This document shows, piece by piece, positions 8,587 through 18,100 of a stretch of DNA of 64,000 bases. Each line of letters opens with the position of its first letter. Positions within the stretch are counted from its first letter, which is position 1. Source of the DNA: an unicellular cyanobacterium SU2 (GTDB lineage Bacteria > Cyanobacteriota > Cyanobacteriia > Cyanobacteriales > Microcystaceae); assembly GCA_002110465.1 (NCBI GenBank), contig NEED01000014.1, forward strand, positions 62,001 to 126,000. Reading direction: 5' to 3'. The notes beneath the pieces are model-generated. The model was not told the origin of the DNA. It saw only the letters and a list, made by a program, of their open reading frames with translations, and did no database searches. A program made the position numbers and the translations under genes.

Positions 8587-9672
8587 AATCACGCCACATT
8601 GTCCTTGTTGGCGCAACAGATGATCACATAAGACTAAAGCAACCATTGCTTCTACCATAGGAACCGCGCGAGGTAATACACAAGGATCATGTCTTCCTTT
8701 TGCTGCTAAAGTAGTTTCTTCTCCAGTTTTACTAACGGTTTTTTGCTCTTTTCCGATAGTTGCTGTGGGTTTAAAAGCCACTCGAATAATGATATTTTCT
8801 CCGTTACTAATTCCCCCTTGAATACCCCCTGAACGGTTGGTTGTCGTCCGAATTTCTCCCGTTTCGTCGGTATAAAATTCGTCATTATGTTCACTTCCGG
8901 TTAATAACGTTCCGGCAAACCCTGAACCAATTTCAAACCCTTTACTCGCTGGGAGAGACATCACCCCCTTGGCTAAGTCTGCTTCTAATTTATCAAAAAC
9001 AGGCTGTCCGAGTCCTTTAGGAACCTGACGCGCTATACATTCAACCACACCACCGATAGAGTCCTTATCTCGTCGGGTTTGATCGATCAGATCAATCATT
9101 TTTTCGGCAGCTTCCCTATCTGGACAGCGAACCATATTACTTTCTACCTCTTCTAGGGTAACCGTAGCAGGATCGATGATTCCTTCAAGATTTTTGATCC
9201 GTTTAACGTAACCAACAATTTCTACATTAGCCACCTGTTTGAGAATTTTTTTGGCGATCGCCCCGGCGGCGACTCGTCCGATAGTTTCCCTAGCTGAAGA
9301 TCGCCCTCCCCCTTGCCAGTTGCGAATTCCATACTTAGCCTCGTAGGTAGCATCTGCATGGGACGGCCGAAATTTTCTGGCCATTTCATCATAGTCTTGC
9401 GATCGCGCGTCCTTGTTTCGGACTAAAATAGCAATAGGGGTTCCTAGGGTTTTCCCTTCAAAGACTCCTGATATAATCTCACAAGTATCCGTTTCTTTAC
9501 GAGGCGTGGTAATCTTACTTTGGCCTGGACGACGGCGATCTAAGTCAACCTGAATGTCAGCTTCGGAAACTTCTAAGCGCGGAGGACAACCATCAATAAT
9601 GACTCCAACTCCCCCACCGTGGGACTCTCCAAAGGTGGTAATGCGAAATAAATGGCCGAAGGTATTACCCAT
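8584..9672 (-). CDS. aroC: Chorismate synthase
   Basis: The 362-residue protein is a full-length chorismate synthase. It shows the family signatures [23 protein letters not shown] at the start, the [19 protein letters not shown] segment around residues 125-145, and [20 protein letters not shown] near the end. The enzyme converts 5-enolpyruvylshikimate 3-phosphate to chorismate and needs reduced FMN; it is the last common step of aromatic amino acid synthesis. The ATG at 9672 gives the standard N-terminus. The stop codon lies in a heptamer repeat. The following sugar genes on the strand are unrelated, so any shared transcript is by position only. Confidence 0.96.
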   Translation of the reverse strand: MGNTFGHLFRITTFGESHGGGVGVIIDGCPPRLEVSEADIQVDLDRRRPGQSKITTPRKETDTCEIISGVFEGKTLGTPIAILVRNKDARSQDYDEMARKFRPSHADATYEAKYGIRNWQGGGRSSARETIGRVAAGAIAKKILKQVANVEIVGYVKRIKNLEGIIDPATVTLEEVESNMVRCPDREAAEKMIDLIDQTRRDKDSIGGVVECIARQVPKGLGQPVFDKLEADLAKGVMSLPASKGFEIGSGFAGTLLTGSEHNDEFYTDETGEIRTTTNRSGGIQGGISNGENIIIRVAFKPTATIGKEQKTVSKTGEETTLAAKGRHDPCVLPRAVPMVEAMVALVLCDHLLRQQGQCGVI

Positions 9673-10049
9673 AAAAGTCTGTTAATGCTGATCCTTTTAT
9701 TTTTTAGTGTAGAACAGACAATAGGTAATAGGCAAGATAAAATCCCAACGTTAATCACTTATCAAAAATCAATAAGATTAATTTTTTGGTGACTTTTAAA
9801 AAAGTTGTTTTACGGTCATTAACTTGACTCAAAAATTCACAAAACATCAATAAACCAATTGATAATTGAGACTCGAAAGTATGAGGATTTCATAGAAGTA
9901 ATTCAAAGTCAATATCTCATTGAGTAATGTCACAATTTTTAAAGAATCAAAAAAGATTAATAAGGTTAAGATAGAAAACGTGAACCAAAATCTGAACTTA
10001 GCTTAAGGGCGAGAAGATCCAAATTTGTTACTCGTTTAATTTTATAGAA
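9673..10049. other. Divergent promoter region of aroC and sir
   Basis: These 377 AT-rich bases must carry the promoters of aroC (minus) and sir (plus). I see no clear -10/-35 pair that I would commit to, no NtcA-type palindrome and no RNA signature. Confidence 0.45.
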
Positions 10050-11984
10050 ATGGTCAATACTCCAGTTTCACCCACCAAGAAAGTATCTAAGCTAGAAGGA
10101 ATTAAGGAGAAAAGTAACTTTTTAAGAGAGCCTCTAGCGACAGAACTTTTAGAAGAGACAACCCACTTTACAGAAAATGCCGTTCAAATTCTCAAATTTC
10201 ACGGTTCTTATCAACAAGATAACCGAGATAATCGAGTTAAAGGACAAGAAAAAGATTATCAAATGATGTTGCGGACTCGGAACCCTGGGGGGTTTATTCC
10301 ACCGGAACTTTATTTAACACTTGATCGCCTTAGTGATGAATATGGGAACCATACCTTAAGGGTGACAACACGCCAAGGATTTCAAGTTCATGGTATTTTG
10401 AAGAAAAATCTCAAAGCGGCGGTTTCAGCTATTGTCAAAAGTATGGGATCAACCCTCGGAGCCTGTGGAGATCTTAACCGCAACGTCATGGCTCCCCCTG
10501 CACCATTCAAAAATCGCCCTGAATACCAATACGCCTGGGAATACGCCGATAATATCGCAGATTTACTCAGACCTCAAACCGAAGCTTATTATGAAATTTG
10601 GCTTGATGGGGAAAAATTCCTCAGTGTAGAAGAGTCTCCCGAAGTAGTAGCCGCCCGTCAACGCAATGGCAATAAGACTATTTTTCCTGACAGTGAAGAA
10701 CCGATTTATGGGGAACATTATATGCCCCGTAAGTTTAAATGTAGCGTCACCGTTCCAGGGGATAATTCCATTGATGTCTACACCCACGATGTTAGTTTAG
10801 TGGTGATGACAGACGATGCGGGAACCCTGCAAGGCTTTAACATTCTAGCAGGGGGAGGCATGGGACGCACCCATAACAAAGAAGAAACTTTTGCCAGGAT
10901 GGCTGATCCCATCGGTTATGTGGCGAAAGAAGATGTTTATGATGTATTAAAGGCAATTGTCGCCACTCAACGGGACTATGGCGATCGCGTTCAACGTCGC
11001 CACGCCCGCATGAAATATCTGATTAATGACTGGGGAGTAGAAAAATTCCGCGCTAAAGTTGAGGAATACTTCGGAAAATCTCTAGACCCTTTTAAACCCC
11101 TTCCCGACTGGAAATATCAAGACTTTTTGGGCTGGAATGAACAGGGAGACGGTCAGTTATTTTTGGGCATTTCTATCGAAAATGGTCGGGTGAAAGATGA
11201 AGGCAGTCGGCAACTCAAAACCGCCCTACGCCGCATCACCGAACAATTCGAGTTACCCATGCGGTTAACGGCAAATCATAATGCCATTCTCTATGACATT
11301 GATCCTAGTCATAAAGCAGCCATCCAAGAAATCTTAAAAGATTGTGGCATTATTACCAACCCTCAAGACATTGATGCCCTAACCCGCTATTCAATGGCTT
11401 GTCCAGCATTACCTACTTGTGGGTTAGCCATTACCGAGTCAGAACGGGCGTTGCCTGGAATTCTTGAGCGGATTCAAACGGTTTTAGCTAAACTAGATCT
11501 AGCATCCGAAGAAATTGTCATTCGCATGACCGGATGTCCCAACGGTTGCGCTCGTCCCTACATGGCAGAATTAGGATTTGTGGGAAGTGCGCCAGAAATG
11601 TATCAAATTTGGTTAGGAGGTAGTCCTAATCAGACAAACTTAGCTGAACCCTATACCCAGAAATTACCAGAGAAAGACATCGAGAAATTTTTAGAGCCGC
11701 TATTAGCTTATTTTAAGCAAGAAAGGATTCCTCAAGAAAGTTTTGGTCAATTTTGTCATCGAGTTGGCTTTGACTCCCTAAGAGCCTTTAGTGAGACGTA
11801 TCAGCCAATTAAACAGCGTCGGATTCGGAAAAATCAACATCGGGTGAGTGTTCCTGACGAAATGTTTGCTCGATTAAAAACCGCATCTGAGACCGAAAAA
11901 CGACCGATGAATCAGATTGTTCATGAGGCGTTAAAAGCCTATTTTAATCAAGAAAAATCGGAGTTAGGACAGACAGAAAATTAA
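10050..11984 (+). CDS. sir: Ferredoxin-sulfite reductase with C-terminal ribbon-helix-helix-like extension
   Basis: The 644-residue enzyme reduces sulfite to sulfide with six electrons from ferredoxin. The siroheme-[4Fe-4S] ligands are seen as Cys451-x5-Cys457 and Cys496-x3-Cys500 (TGCPNGC). The N-terminal half carries the substrate and siroheme arginines ([21 protein letters not shown]). Residues about 590-632 form an added basic tail: [18 protein letters not shown], then [15 protein letters not shown]. That tail has the pattern of a ribbon-helix-helix (Arc/MetJ/CopG) domain. Plant plastid sulfite reductase is known to bind plastid DNA, so a DNA-binding tail is a reasonable idea. A T-rich terminator follows at 11991-12031. 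Confidence 0.95.
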   Translation: MVNTPVSPTKKVSKLEGIKEKSNFLREPLATELLEETTHFTENAVQILKFHGSYQQDNRDNRVKGQEKDYQMMLRTRNPGGFIPPELYLTLDRLSDEYGNHTLRVTTRQGFQVHGILKKNLKAAVSAIVKSMGSTLGACGDLNRNVMAPPAPFKNRPEYQYAWEYADNIADLLRPQTEAYYEIWLDGEKFLSVEESPEVVAARQRNGNKTIFPDSEEPIYGEHYMPRKFKCSVTVPGDNSIDVYTHDVSLVVMTDDAGTLQGFNILAGGGMGRTHNKEETFARMADPIGYVAKEDVYDVLKAIVATQRDYGDRVQRRHARMKYLINDWGVEKFRAKVEEYFGKSLDPFKPLPDWKYQDFLGWNEQGDGQLFLGISIENGRVKDEGSRQLKTALRRITEQFELPMRLTANHNAILYDIDPSHKAAIQEILKDCGIITNPQDIDALTRYSMACPALPTCGLAITESERALPGILERIQTVLAKLDLASEEIVIRMTGCPNGCARPYMAELGFVGSAPEMYQIWLGGSPNQTNLAEPYTQKLPEKDIEKFLEPLLAYFKQERIPQESFGQFCHRVGFDSLRAFSETYQPIKQRRIRKNQHRVSVPDEMFARLKTASETEKRPMNQIVHEALKAYFNQEKSELGQTEN

Positions 11985-11990
11985 ATTATG

Positions 11991-12031
11991 CCCCATCCAT
12001 ATTTTCTATCTTCGATTTGGATGGGGTTTTT
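11991..12031 (+). terminator. Intrinsic terminator of sir
   Basis: CCCCATCCA at 11991-11999 pairs with TGGATGGGG at 12018-12026 and is followed by five T (12027-12031). The stem is nine perfect base pairs. It ends the sir transcript just before the convergent neighbour's stop codon. Confidence 0.85.
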
Positions 12032-12041
12032 CCAGGAACAA

Positions 12042-13151
12042 TTAAGGGATGATAATCGCCCTCAATCCAGCATTTTCTAAGGTTCTATGGGCTTTTTCTG
12101 CATTATTACGACTACTAAATAGTCCCACTTGCCACATAGAACGTCCGTTATGGGAAGTAGGAAATGCTTCAGGATAAAGCGATCGCACCCGAACCTGTTG
12201 ACTACTATTATTAGCAGCAACAATCACACGATACCCTCTAGAATTAGTCTGAGAACCGAGATCGGAAAACCCTTTCCCTCCTGAATTGGTTGAAGGTCGA
12301 GGAGGAGGAACCACTTTATTACTACTTCCTTGATTGGGAGGAGAAAGAGGGGGTAAATCAGAAAATTCTGGTAAGGGTTCAGGGGTCGTAGATACTAAAC
12401 GGGGTTGAGGAGGTGGAGGTAAGGTACGAGAGGATGGAGGCGTTGTGGTAGTCGTAGGAGAAGACAAGGACTTTCCAGAAGCCGATCTCGAATTAGCGAT
12501 CGCAGATTGACTATCGGCAGTAAACGTCATCTCTCGCATCGGTTGAGTATCTTGTCTAGATTTGAGGAAAGTAGTAGCGACTGAGGGAGATTTTTTTGGT
12601 ATGTTTGAACTATCCCCTGTAAGATAGACATGACTCAATACTTTACCGTGATAAGCCCGTTTGGTAAATCGCCAACCAGGATTAAGATGGAGTCTTATAA
12701 ATCCAGAGGCGATCCCATCACTTCTACCGACAACAATTTCAGACTGACTAGGATCGCTGCGATGAGTTCCGACTAAGATTAGTTCTCCATTCCGTTCTAC
12801 AATTCGTAGAAGATAATCTAAACCATAATCTTGGCCATCAACACGAATTGAATAGCCGTTGCTGTCGGTACTGCGCTCACAACTTCCAGTAAAATTAAAG
12901 TTACGGAGTAAGGGGTTAACTAACACCGGATTAGAGCCATATTCGCTCCAACACTTTTGCTGACCAGGAATTTGGCGTATGATTAGTAAATCATATTTGT
13001 TATCTCCATAAGGTCTAGCGATGGCGATAAATTCCTCTTGATTAACCTCTTGTTGTCCGAAAGTTGAAGCGTTACTAGGAAGATGGGGAGTAATACTAGC
13101 AAAGGAAAGAGCGGTGATGGTAGCAATTTTGCCTAAAAGTTTCAGTTTCAT
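12042..13151 (-). CDS. Exported DUF3747-like protein with C-terminal SPOR-like domain
   Basis: The 369-residue protein begins with a signal peptide (MKLKLLGKIATITALSFAS, cleavage likely near residue 29). Residues 30-180 resemble the DUF3747 domain of cyanobacterial exported proteins (ARPYGDNKYDLLIIRQIPGQ, and LNPGWRFTKRAYHGKVLSHV). A low-complexity proline/serine linker follows (about 225-295). The last 70 residues (YRVIVAANNSSQQVRVRSLYP to AHRTLENAGLRAIIIP) have the SPOR-type pattern of peptidoglycan-binding repeats. The role may be in the cell wall or outer surface; no function is shown. It is convergent with sir. Confidence 0.75.
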   Translation of the reverse strand: MKLKLLGKIATITALSFASITPHLPSNASTFGQQEVNQEEFIAIARPYGDNKYDLLIIRQIPGQQKCWSEYGSNPVLVNPLLRNFNFTGSCERSTDSNGYSIRVDGQDYGLDYLLRIVERNGELILVGTHRSDPSQSEIVVGRSDGIASGFIRLHLNPGWRFTKRAYHGKVLSHVYLTGDSSNIPKKSPSVATTFLKSRQDTQPMREMTFTADSQSAIANSRSASGKSLSSPTTTTTPPSSRTLPPPPQPRLVSTTPEPLPEFSDLPPLSPPNQGSSNKVVPPPRPSTNSGGKGFSDLGSQTNSRGYRVIVAANNSSQQVRVRSLYPEAFPTSHNGRSMWQVGLFSSRNNAEKAHRTLENAGLRAIIIP

Positions 13152-13569
13152 AATAATTCTAAAATTTATGTTTTAAAAAACAATAAACAATCTTTATTAC
13201 CCTGAATTTTCAGTTCAGGATAAATTCTTAAACTACAATGTTTCAGGGGTTATTTAGAATATTTGTCTAACCATTAGACCTTTGTAATTATCCATATATT
13301 TTGTCTTTTTCCATGACGCACGGATGCCAATAAATGTTGCATGACCTTTTAAGGCAATACAAAAAAATTGAAAAGTTGCAGACAATGTCTCTACTAAAAG
13401 ACCATCAGCTAAGTAAGTAGGCATAATCAAAGGTAAATTGGATGAAAATCTAGCAATATATGGACACGATCTGATTCGCCAGAAAACTCTAATAACTCAC
13501 AGTCCATCTTTCTCGATATTTGCTAAATCATTACTCTCAACCTTTTCGTAATGGGTGCGAGTGTCAAAG
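13152..13569. other. Intergenic region next to the IS200 relic
   Basis: This stretch holds the upstream region of the DUF3747-like gene, with a small hairpin CCTGAA/TTCAGG near 13201-13220. I saw no intact gene. It leads into the mobile-element remnant at 13570-13866. Confidence 0.4.
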
Positions 13570-13597
13570 GATTGCAGATTGCCGATTGTAGATTGTA
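13570..13597. repeat. Degenerate heptamer array (GATTGYN), four copies
   Basis: The units GATTGCA, GATTGCC, GATTGTA and GATTGTA follow one another. Further scattered copies (GATTGTA at 13631, and related ATTGTTG units near 13694) continue downstream, and the reverse-complement pattern is in the tnpA relic at 13760-13790. Confidence 0.75.
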
Positions 13598-13618
13598 CCC
13601 ACGACTGAAGTACGTGGG
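13598..13618. repeat. Hairpin typical of IS200/IS605 ends
   Basis: CCCACG (13598-13603) pairs with CGTGGG (13613-13618) around the loop ACTGAAGTA. Sequences of the form CCCACG-ACTGAAGT-ACGTGGGCTT are common next to IS200/IS605-type transposons in cyanobacteria. A second perfect hairpin, AGGTCGGAA/TTCCGACCT, lies at 13659-13680. Confidence 0.6.
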
Positions 13619-13658
13619 CTTGGGAGGGTTGATTGTAGATTTAAGATGGGCGGCTTAA

Positions 13659-13680
13659 AGGTCGGAAATAATTCCGACCT
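13659..13680. repeat. Perfect 9-bp hairpin next to the IS200 relic
   Basis: AGGTCGGAA at 13659-13667 pairs with TTCCGACCT at 13672-13680 with a four-base loop. It may be a second structural end of the element, or an unrelated palindromic repeat. Confidence 0.55.
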
Positions 13681-13752
13681 CGCGCCCTCATTTATTGTTG
13701 ATTGTTGAGGGAAGATTTTAGATTTACCAATGCCGAAATAAATGGCTTGTTC

Positions 13753-13866
13753 TCATTCAATCTGAAATCTGCAATCTACATTCTCCAATCTTTCTGTCAG
13801 TTTCCGTCGATAGTGAGTTACAAAGACAAAGTGCAACCGCACCCTAAAAAACTGTGTAATCTTCAC
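13753..13866 (-). pseudogene. IS200/IS605-type TnpA (Y1 transposase) N-terminal remnant
   Basis: From a GTG at 13866 the minus strand reads VKITQFFRVRLHFVFVTHYR, then RKLTERLENVD and a stop at 13753-13755. The segment HFVFVTHYRRK is the conserved first strand of the Y1 transposase (TnpA) of IS200/IS605 elements. The catalytic HUH motif and the tyrosine are missing, so the gene is dead. The break coincides with a heptamer-like sequence (AGATTGGAGAATGTAGATTG), which suggests the repeat lies at the breakpoint. Hairpins at 13598-13618 and 13659-13680 may be the element's end. Confidence 0.7.
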
Positions 13867-14054
13867 CTAATACTATTTTTTGGCGTTCCGCTAGTTCTCC
13901 CTGAGAAAGTTAATTTTGTATTTATTGAAGAAACTGCATATAAATAATGCACTATTAGAATAGTTCTTAAACAAACCTTAGCAAAATCATTTAACATCAA
14001 GTTTGTTAAGAAATGCAAAATTGCTGAAAATAAAATTGTGGAGTACATAAAAGA

Positions 14055-14723
14055 ATGGCTAATCAACATCACGTCGATCTTCTTAAGCACAGCGTACAAG
14101 TATGGAATCAATGGCGAAATAATACAAAAATTATCCCTGATCTCCAAAATGCTGATTTTAGTAGGATATATCTCAAAAACGCTAACTTAAGTGAAGCCAA
14201 TCTCTCAGGAGCTAATTTCTACAAAGCTAATTTGACGGATGCTTGTCTCCATAATGCTAACCTGAGTGGTGGGGATCTTACCTGTGCAATTTTCTGTGGC
14301 TCAATGATGAAAAATGCAGATTTAAGTGGGGCTTTTCTTACCCAAGGTGATTTGAGTAAAGCTGATCTCAGAAAAGCTAATCTACAAGGTTCCTATCTAA
14401 TTGATTGTTATTTAATTGACGTTAATTTACAAGGAGCTAATTTAGAAAGAACAGATTTGAGTCATTCTTATTTAATTGGAGCTAACTTAGAAAGTGCTAA
14501 TCTACGAAATGCGAATTTATCAAATGTTGACTTAAATGCCGCTAATATTACTAATGCTAATTTTCAAGGTGCTAAAATAGTGGGAGTTATTTGTGATAAT
14601 GAAATTTTAAAAAAAATAATCAATTGTGAAGACTTAAATTCAGAAAAGTCTAATAGAATCGTTGTTGACCAGAAGTTTAATTCAATACTAGATTCACTTT
14701 ACAAGTCCTTAAAAAAATTTTAA
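14055..14723 (+). CDS. Pentapeptide-repeat protein
   Basis: The 222-residue product has about 25 consecutive A(D/N)LXX repeats from about residue 30 to 180 (for example NANLSEANLSGANFYKANLT). They fold into a right-handed quadrilateral beta helix. The N-terminal part (MANQHHVDLLKHSVQVWNQWR) is typical of cyanobacterial members. Such proteins are cytoplasmic or lumenal and mostly of unknown function; the DNA-mimic role of MfpA/Qnr proteins does not follow from the repeats alone. The last 45 residues are not repetitive. The gene stands alone between the IS200 relic and glsF, and it is AT-rich like its surroundings. Confidence 0.9.
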   Translation: MANQHHVDLLKHSVQVWNQWRNNTKIIPDLQNADFSRIYLKNANLSEANLSGANFYKANLTDACLHNANLSGGDLTCAIFCGSMMKNADLSGAFLTQGDLSKADLRKANLQGSYLIDCYLIDVNLQGANLERTDLSHSYLIGANLESANLRNANLSNVDLNAANITNANFQGAKIVGVICDNEILKKIINCEDLNSEKSNRIVVDQKFNSILDSLYKSLKKF

Positions 14724-15198
14724 AAAAACTAAAAACAACAAAGTTGACAATAAAAATAAAATTGTCAGACTTAGAGAGTTCAATGGTGTTTTCAAATTGG
14801 GTAAGGGGGGCAAAAACTGTCTTTTTTAGAGGTAAAGTCGTCTAGATCTATCTTTTGCCAAAGCATGAGACAACTAGGGGCGAAGAAGGGTCAAAAACAT
14901 CTAGTTCAAGGAGGTGGCTAGATGTAGTTTATGTAGACTTAGAATACAATAAGCTAAATTATCCTTAACAGATAGCATGGTTATAGCTTAGGTTCGATAG
15001 CATAGGAACAAAGATATCTTAAATAAATGCCTTTACAACTAACGAGTGTGGGAAGATTACCTGCTTTGTCCCATGATCACTAATTGTTGTTGACCATCTC
15101 CTTAACATGATGGTTTCCTAAAATCCTCGCTAAACCTGCTTTAGCAAGCAATTTGACAGCCTCAAACACCATAACACCGATATTCCACTTGAACTTGT
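14724..15198. other. Long leader region of glsF
   Basis: These 475 bases precede glsF. A GTA-N9-TAC sequence near 14934-14948 is close to, but not, the NtcA box (GTA-N8-TAC). A small hairpin GCTAAA/TTTAGC lies near 15129-15145. I saw no glutamine riboswitch core. The rest is unassigned. Confidence 0.4.
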
Positions 15199-18100
15199 AT
15201 GGATGAGCGTACCTCTATGAAAAAGACCAACCACCTCCAATCAACCCATCAACCATTATCCCCCTATCTTGGTCAAAAATGGCTAGTAGAAGAAAGAGAT
15301 GCCTGTGGGGTGGGTTTTATTGCTGATGTGAAAGGAAAAGGAAGTCATAAACTGATTGAACAAGCACTCGTTGCGCTAGGCTGTATGGAACATCGGGGGG
15401 GCTGTAGTGCGGATAATGACTCAGGGGATGGTTCAGGGGTGATGACAGCTATTCCCCGCGATGTTTTAGCCCCCTGGTTTACCAGTAAAGGTCTAACTAT
15501 GCCACCCGAAGAACAGTTAGGGGTAGGAATGGTATTTTTACCCCAGGATAGCAGTAAACGAGAAACAGAACGAGCTAACGTTGAAGCAGTGGTATCCGCA
15601 GCTAAATTGACGGTGTTAGGGTGGCGAGAAGTTCCCGTCAAACCCGACGTTTTAGGGGTTCAAGCCAAACAAAATCAACCCTACATAGAACAAGTCATGG
15701 TAACATCCCCCGATGGACTATCGGGGGATGAGTTAGATCGGTTGTTATACGTAGTGCGATCGCGCATTGGAAAACGCTTGGCGGATGACTTCTATATTTG
15801 TTCCTTTAGTTGTCGGACTATTGTCTATAAAGGAATGGTTCGTAGTGTGGTTTTAGGGGAATTCTACGAAGATTTGAAAAACCCTAACTATAGTAGTCAA
15901 TTTGCTGTCTATCACCGTCGCTTTAGTACCAATACTATGCCTAAGTGGCCGTTAGCGCAACCGATGCGTTTATTGGGCCACAATGGAGAAATTAATACCC
16001 TAATTGGGAATATTAATTCTATGGCAGCTAGAGAAGTTCATTTAAACGTCCCAGGGTGGACTTCCGAAGATTTAGAGGCGTTGACCCCTATTGTAAATAA
16101 CGATAATAGCGACTCTTACAACCTCGATAGTGCCTTAGAATTGTTAGTGCGGACAGGTCGCAGTCCCCTCGAAGCGGCGATGATCCTAGTGCCTGAAGCC
16201 CATCAAAATCAACCAGATTTAAAAGAATATCCCGAAATTACTGACTTTTATCAATATTACAGTGGTTTCCAAGAACCTTGGGATGGTCCTGCCTTACTCG
16301 CGTTTAGTGATGGCAAAATGGTAGGAGCTTGTTTAGATCGTAATGGTTTACGGCCGGCTCGTTACTGTATCACCAAAGATGATTATGTGGTGGTGGGTTC
16401 TGAAGCAGGGGTGGTTGATCTACCTGAAAGTGACATTGTAGAAAAAGGAAGACTCGGCCCCGGCCAAACTATTGCGGTTGACTTAAAATCTCAGGAAATT
16501 CTCAAAAATTGGCACATTAAACAACGTATTTCTCAACAGCATCCTTACGGCGAATGGTTGCAAACTTTCCGTCAAGAAATTTCCCCTCAACCTTTCTCGG
16601 ATAACATTCTTCTCGATCAACCAGGTCAACTTTTACAACAGCAAACCGCTTTTGGCTATACTGCCGAAGATGTAGAAATGATCGTGGTTCCCATGGCGAC
16701 TCAAGGGAAGGAACCTACATTCTGTATGGGGGATGACATTCCTTTAGCGGTTCTTTCGGATAAACCTCACCTACTCTACGACTACTTTAAACAACGGTTT
16801 GCCCAAGTTACCAACCCTCCCATTGATCCGTTACGGGAAAGCTTGGTGATGTCTTTGGGAATGTTATTAGGGGAACGGGGAAACTTATTAGATCCCAAAC
16901 CTGAAGATGCCAAACTGTTGAAAATTGAGAGTCCCTTACTCAATGAAACAGAATTAGACCAAATTAAAACCTCTGAGTTTAAGGTAACGCAACTATCCAC
17001 CTTATTCGACTTAACTACTGGCCCTGGAGGGTTAAAAACCGCTTTAGATCGGTTGTGTGATGAAGCAACCCAAGCAGTTCAAGATGGATCAAAAATCATT
17101 ATTTTGAGCGATCGCGCTTTAGAAGTCGGAAGTCAGAAGTCGGAAGTCGGAAGTATTAATGAAACCACCAGTTATATTCCTCCTCTGTTAGCGGTAGGAA
17201 CGGTTCACCATCATCTCATTAAACAAGGGTTACGTCTGCAAACCTCTTTAGTCGTAGATACGGCCCAATGTTGGAGTACCCATCATTTCGCTTGTTTAGT
17301 TGGGTATGGCGCATCGGCAGTTTGTCCTTATTTAACCCTAGAAACTATCCGTCAATGGTGGCATGATCCCAAAACCCAGAAATTAATGGGTAATGGCAAA
17401 ATTGAAACCATTACCTTAGAAGAAGCATTAGGGAACTATCGCCATGCGGTTGAATTAGGGTTACTGAAAATTCTCTCTAAAATGGGAATTTCCCTGTTAG
17501 CTTCCTATCATGGGGCGCAAATTTTCGAGGCAATTGGATTAGGCCCTGAATTAGTGCAAATGGCCTTTGATGGAACCACCAGTCGGGTTGGGGGGTTGAG
17601 TACCGTTGAATTAGCCGAAGAAATTATTGCGGTTCATAGTCGGGCTTTCCCCAGTTTAACGGAGAAAAAACTCAAGAACTTTGGCTTTATTAATTACCGT
17701 CCAGGGGGAGAATACCACATGAATTCCCCCGAAATGGCCAAATCTCTGCACAAAGCTGTAGCAGCTTACAAAGCCGGGGAAAATGGTGCTAATCAAAAGG
17801 CGTTTGATCACTATGAAATGTATCAGACATACCTCAAAGAACGTCCTATTACCGCGTTACGAGATCTCTTAGAATTTAACGGCGATCGCCCTTCTATTCC
17901 CGTTGCAGAAGTGGAACCCGTCGAAGCGATTGTCAAACGGTTCTGTACTGGGGGAATGTCTTTAGGGGCCTTATCACGAGAGGCCCACGAAACCCTGGCG
18001 ATCGCCATGAACCGTTTGGGAGGAAAATCTAATTCTGGGGAAGGAGGAGAAGATCCTACCCGTTTCCTGACCCTATCAGATGTTGATGCAAGCGGAAATT

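Noticed and set aside
13702-13947. 81-codon plus-strand frame in the intergenic region before the pentapeptide gene
   Set aside because: It runs antisense over the TnpA remnant, and its sequence is low in information with no match.
14930-14952. NtcA box upstream of glsF
   Set aside because: The spacing is GTA-N9-TAC and not GTA-N8-TAC, and no -10 at the standard distance was seen.
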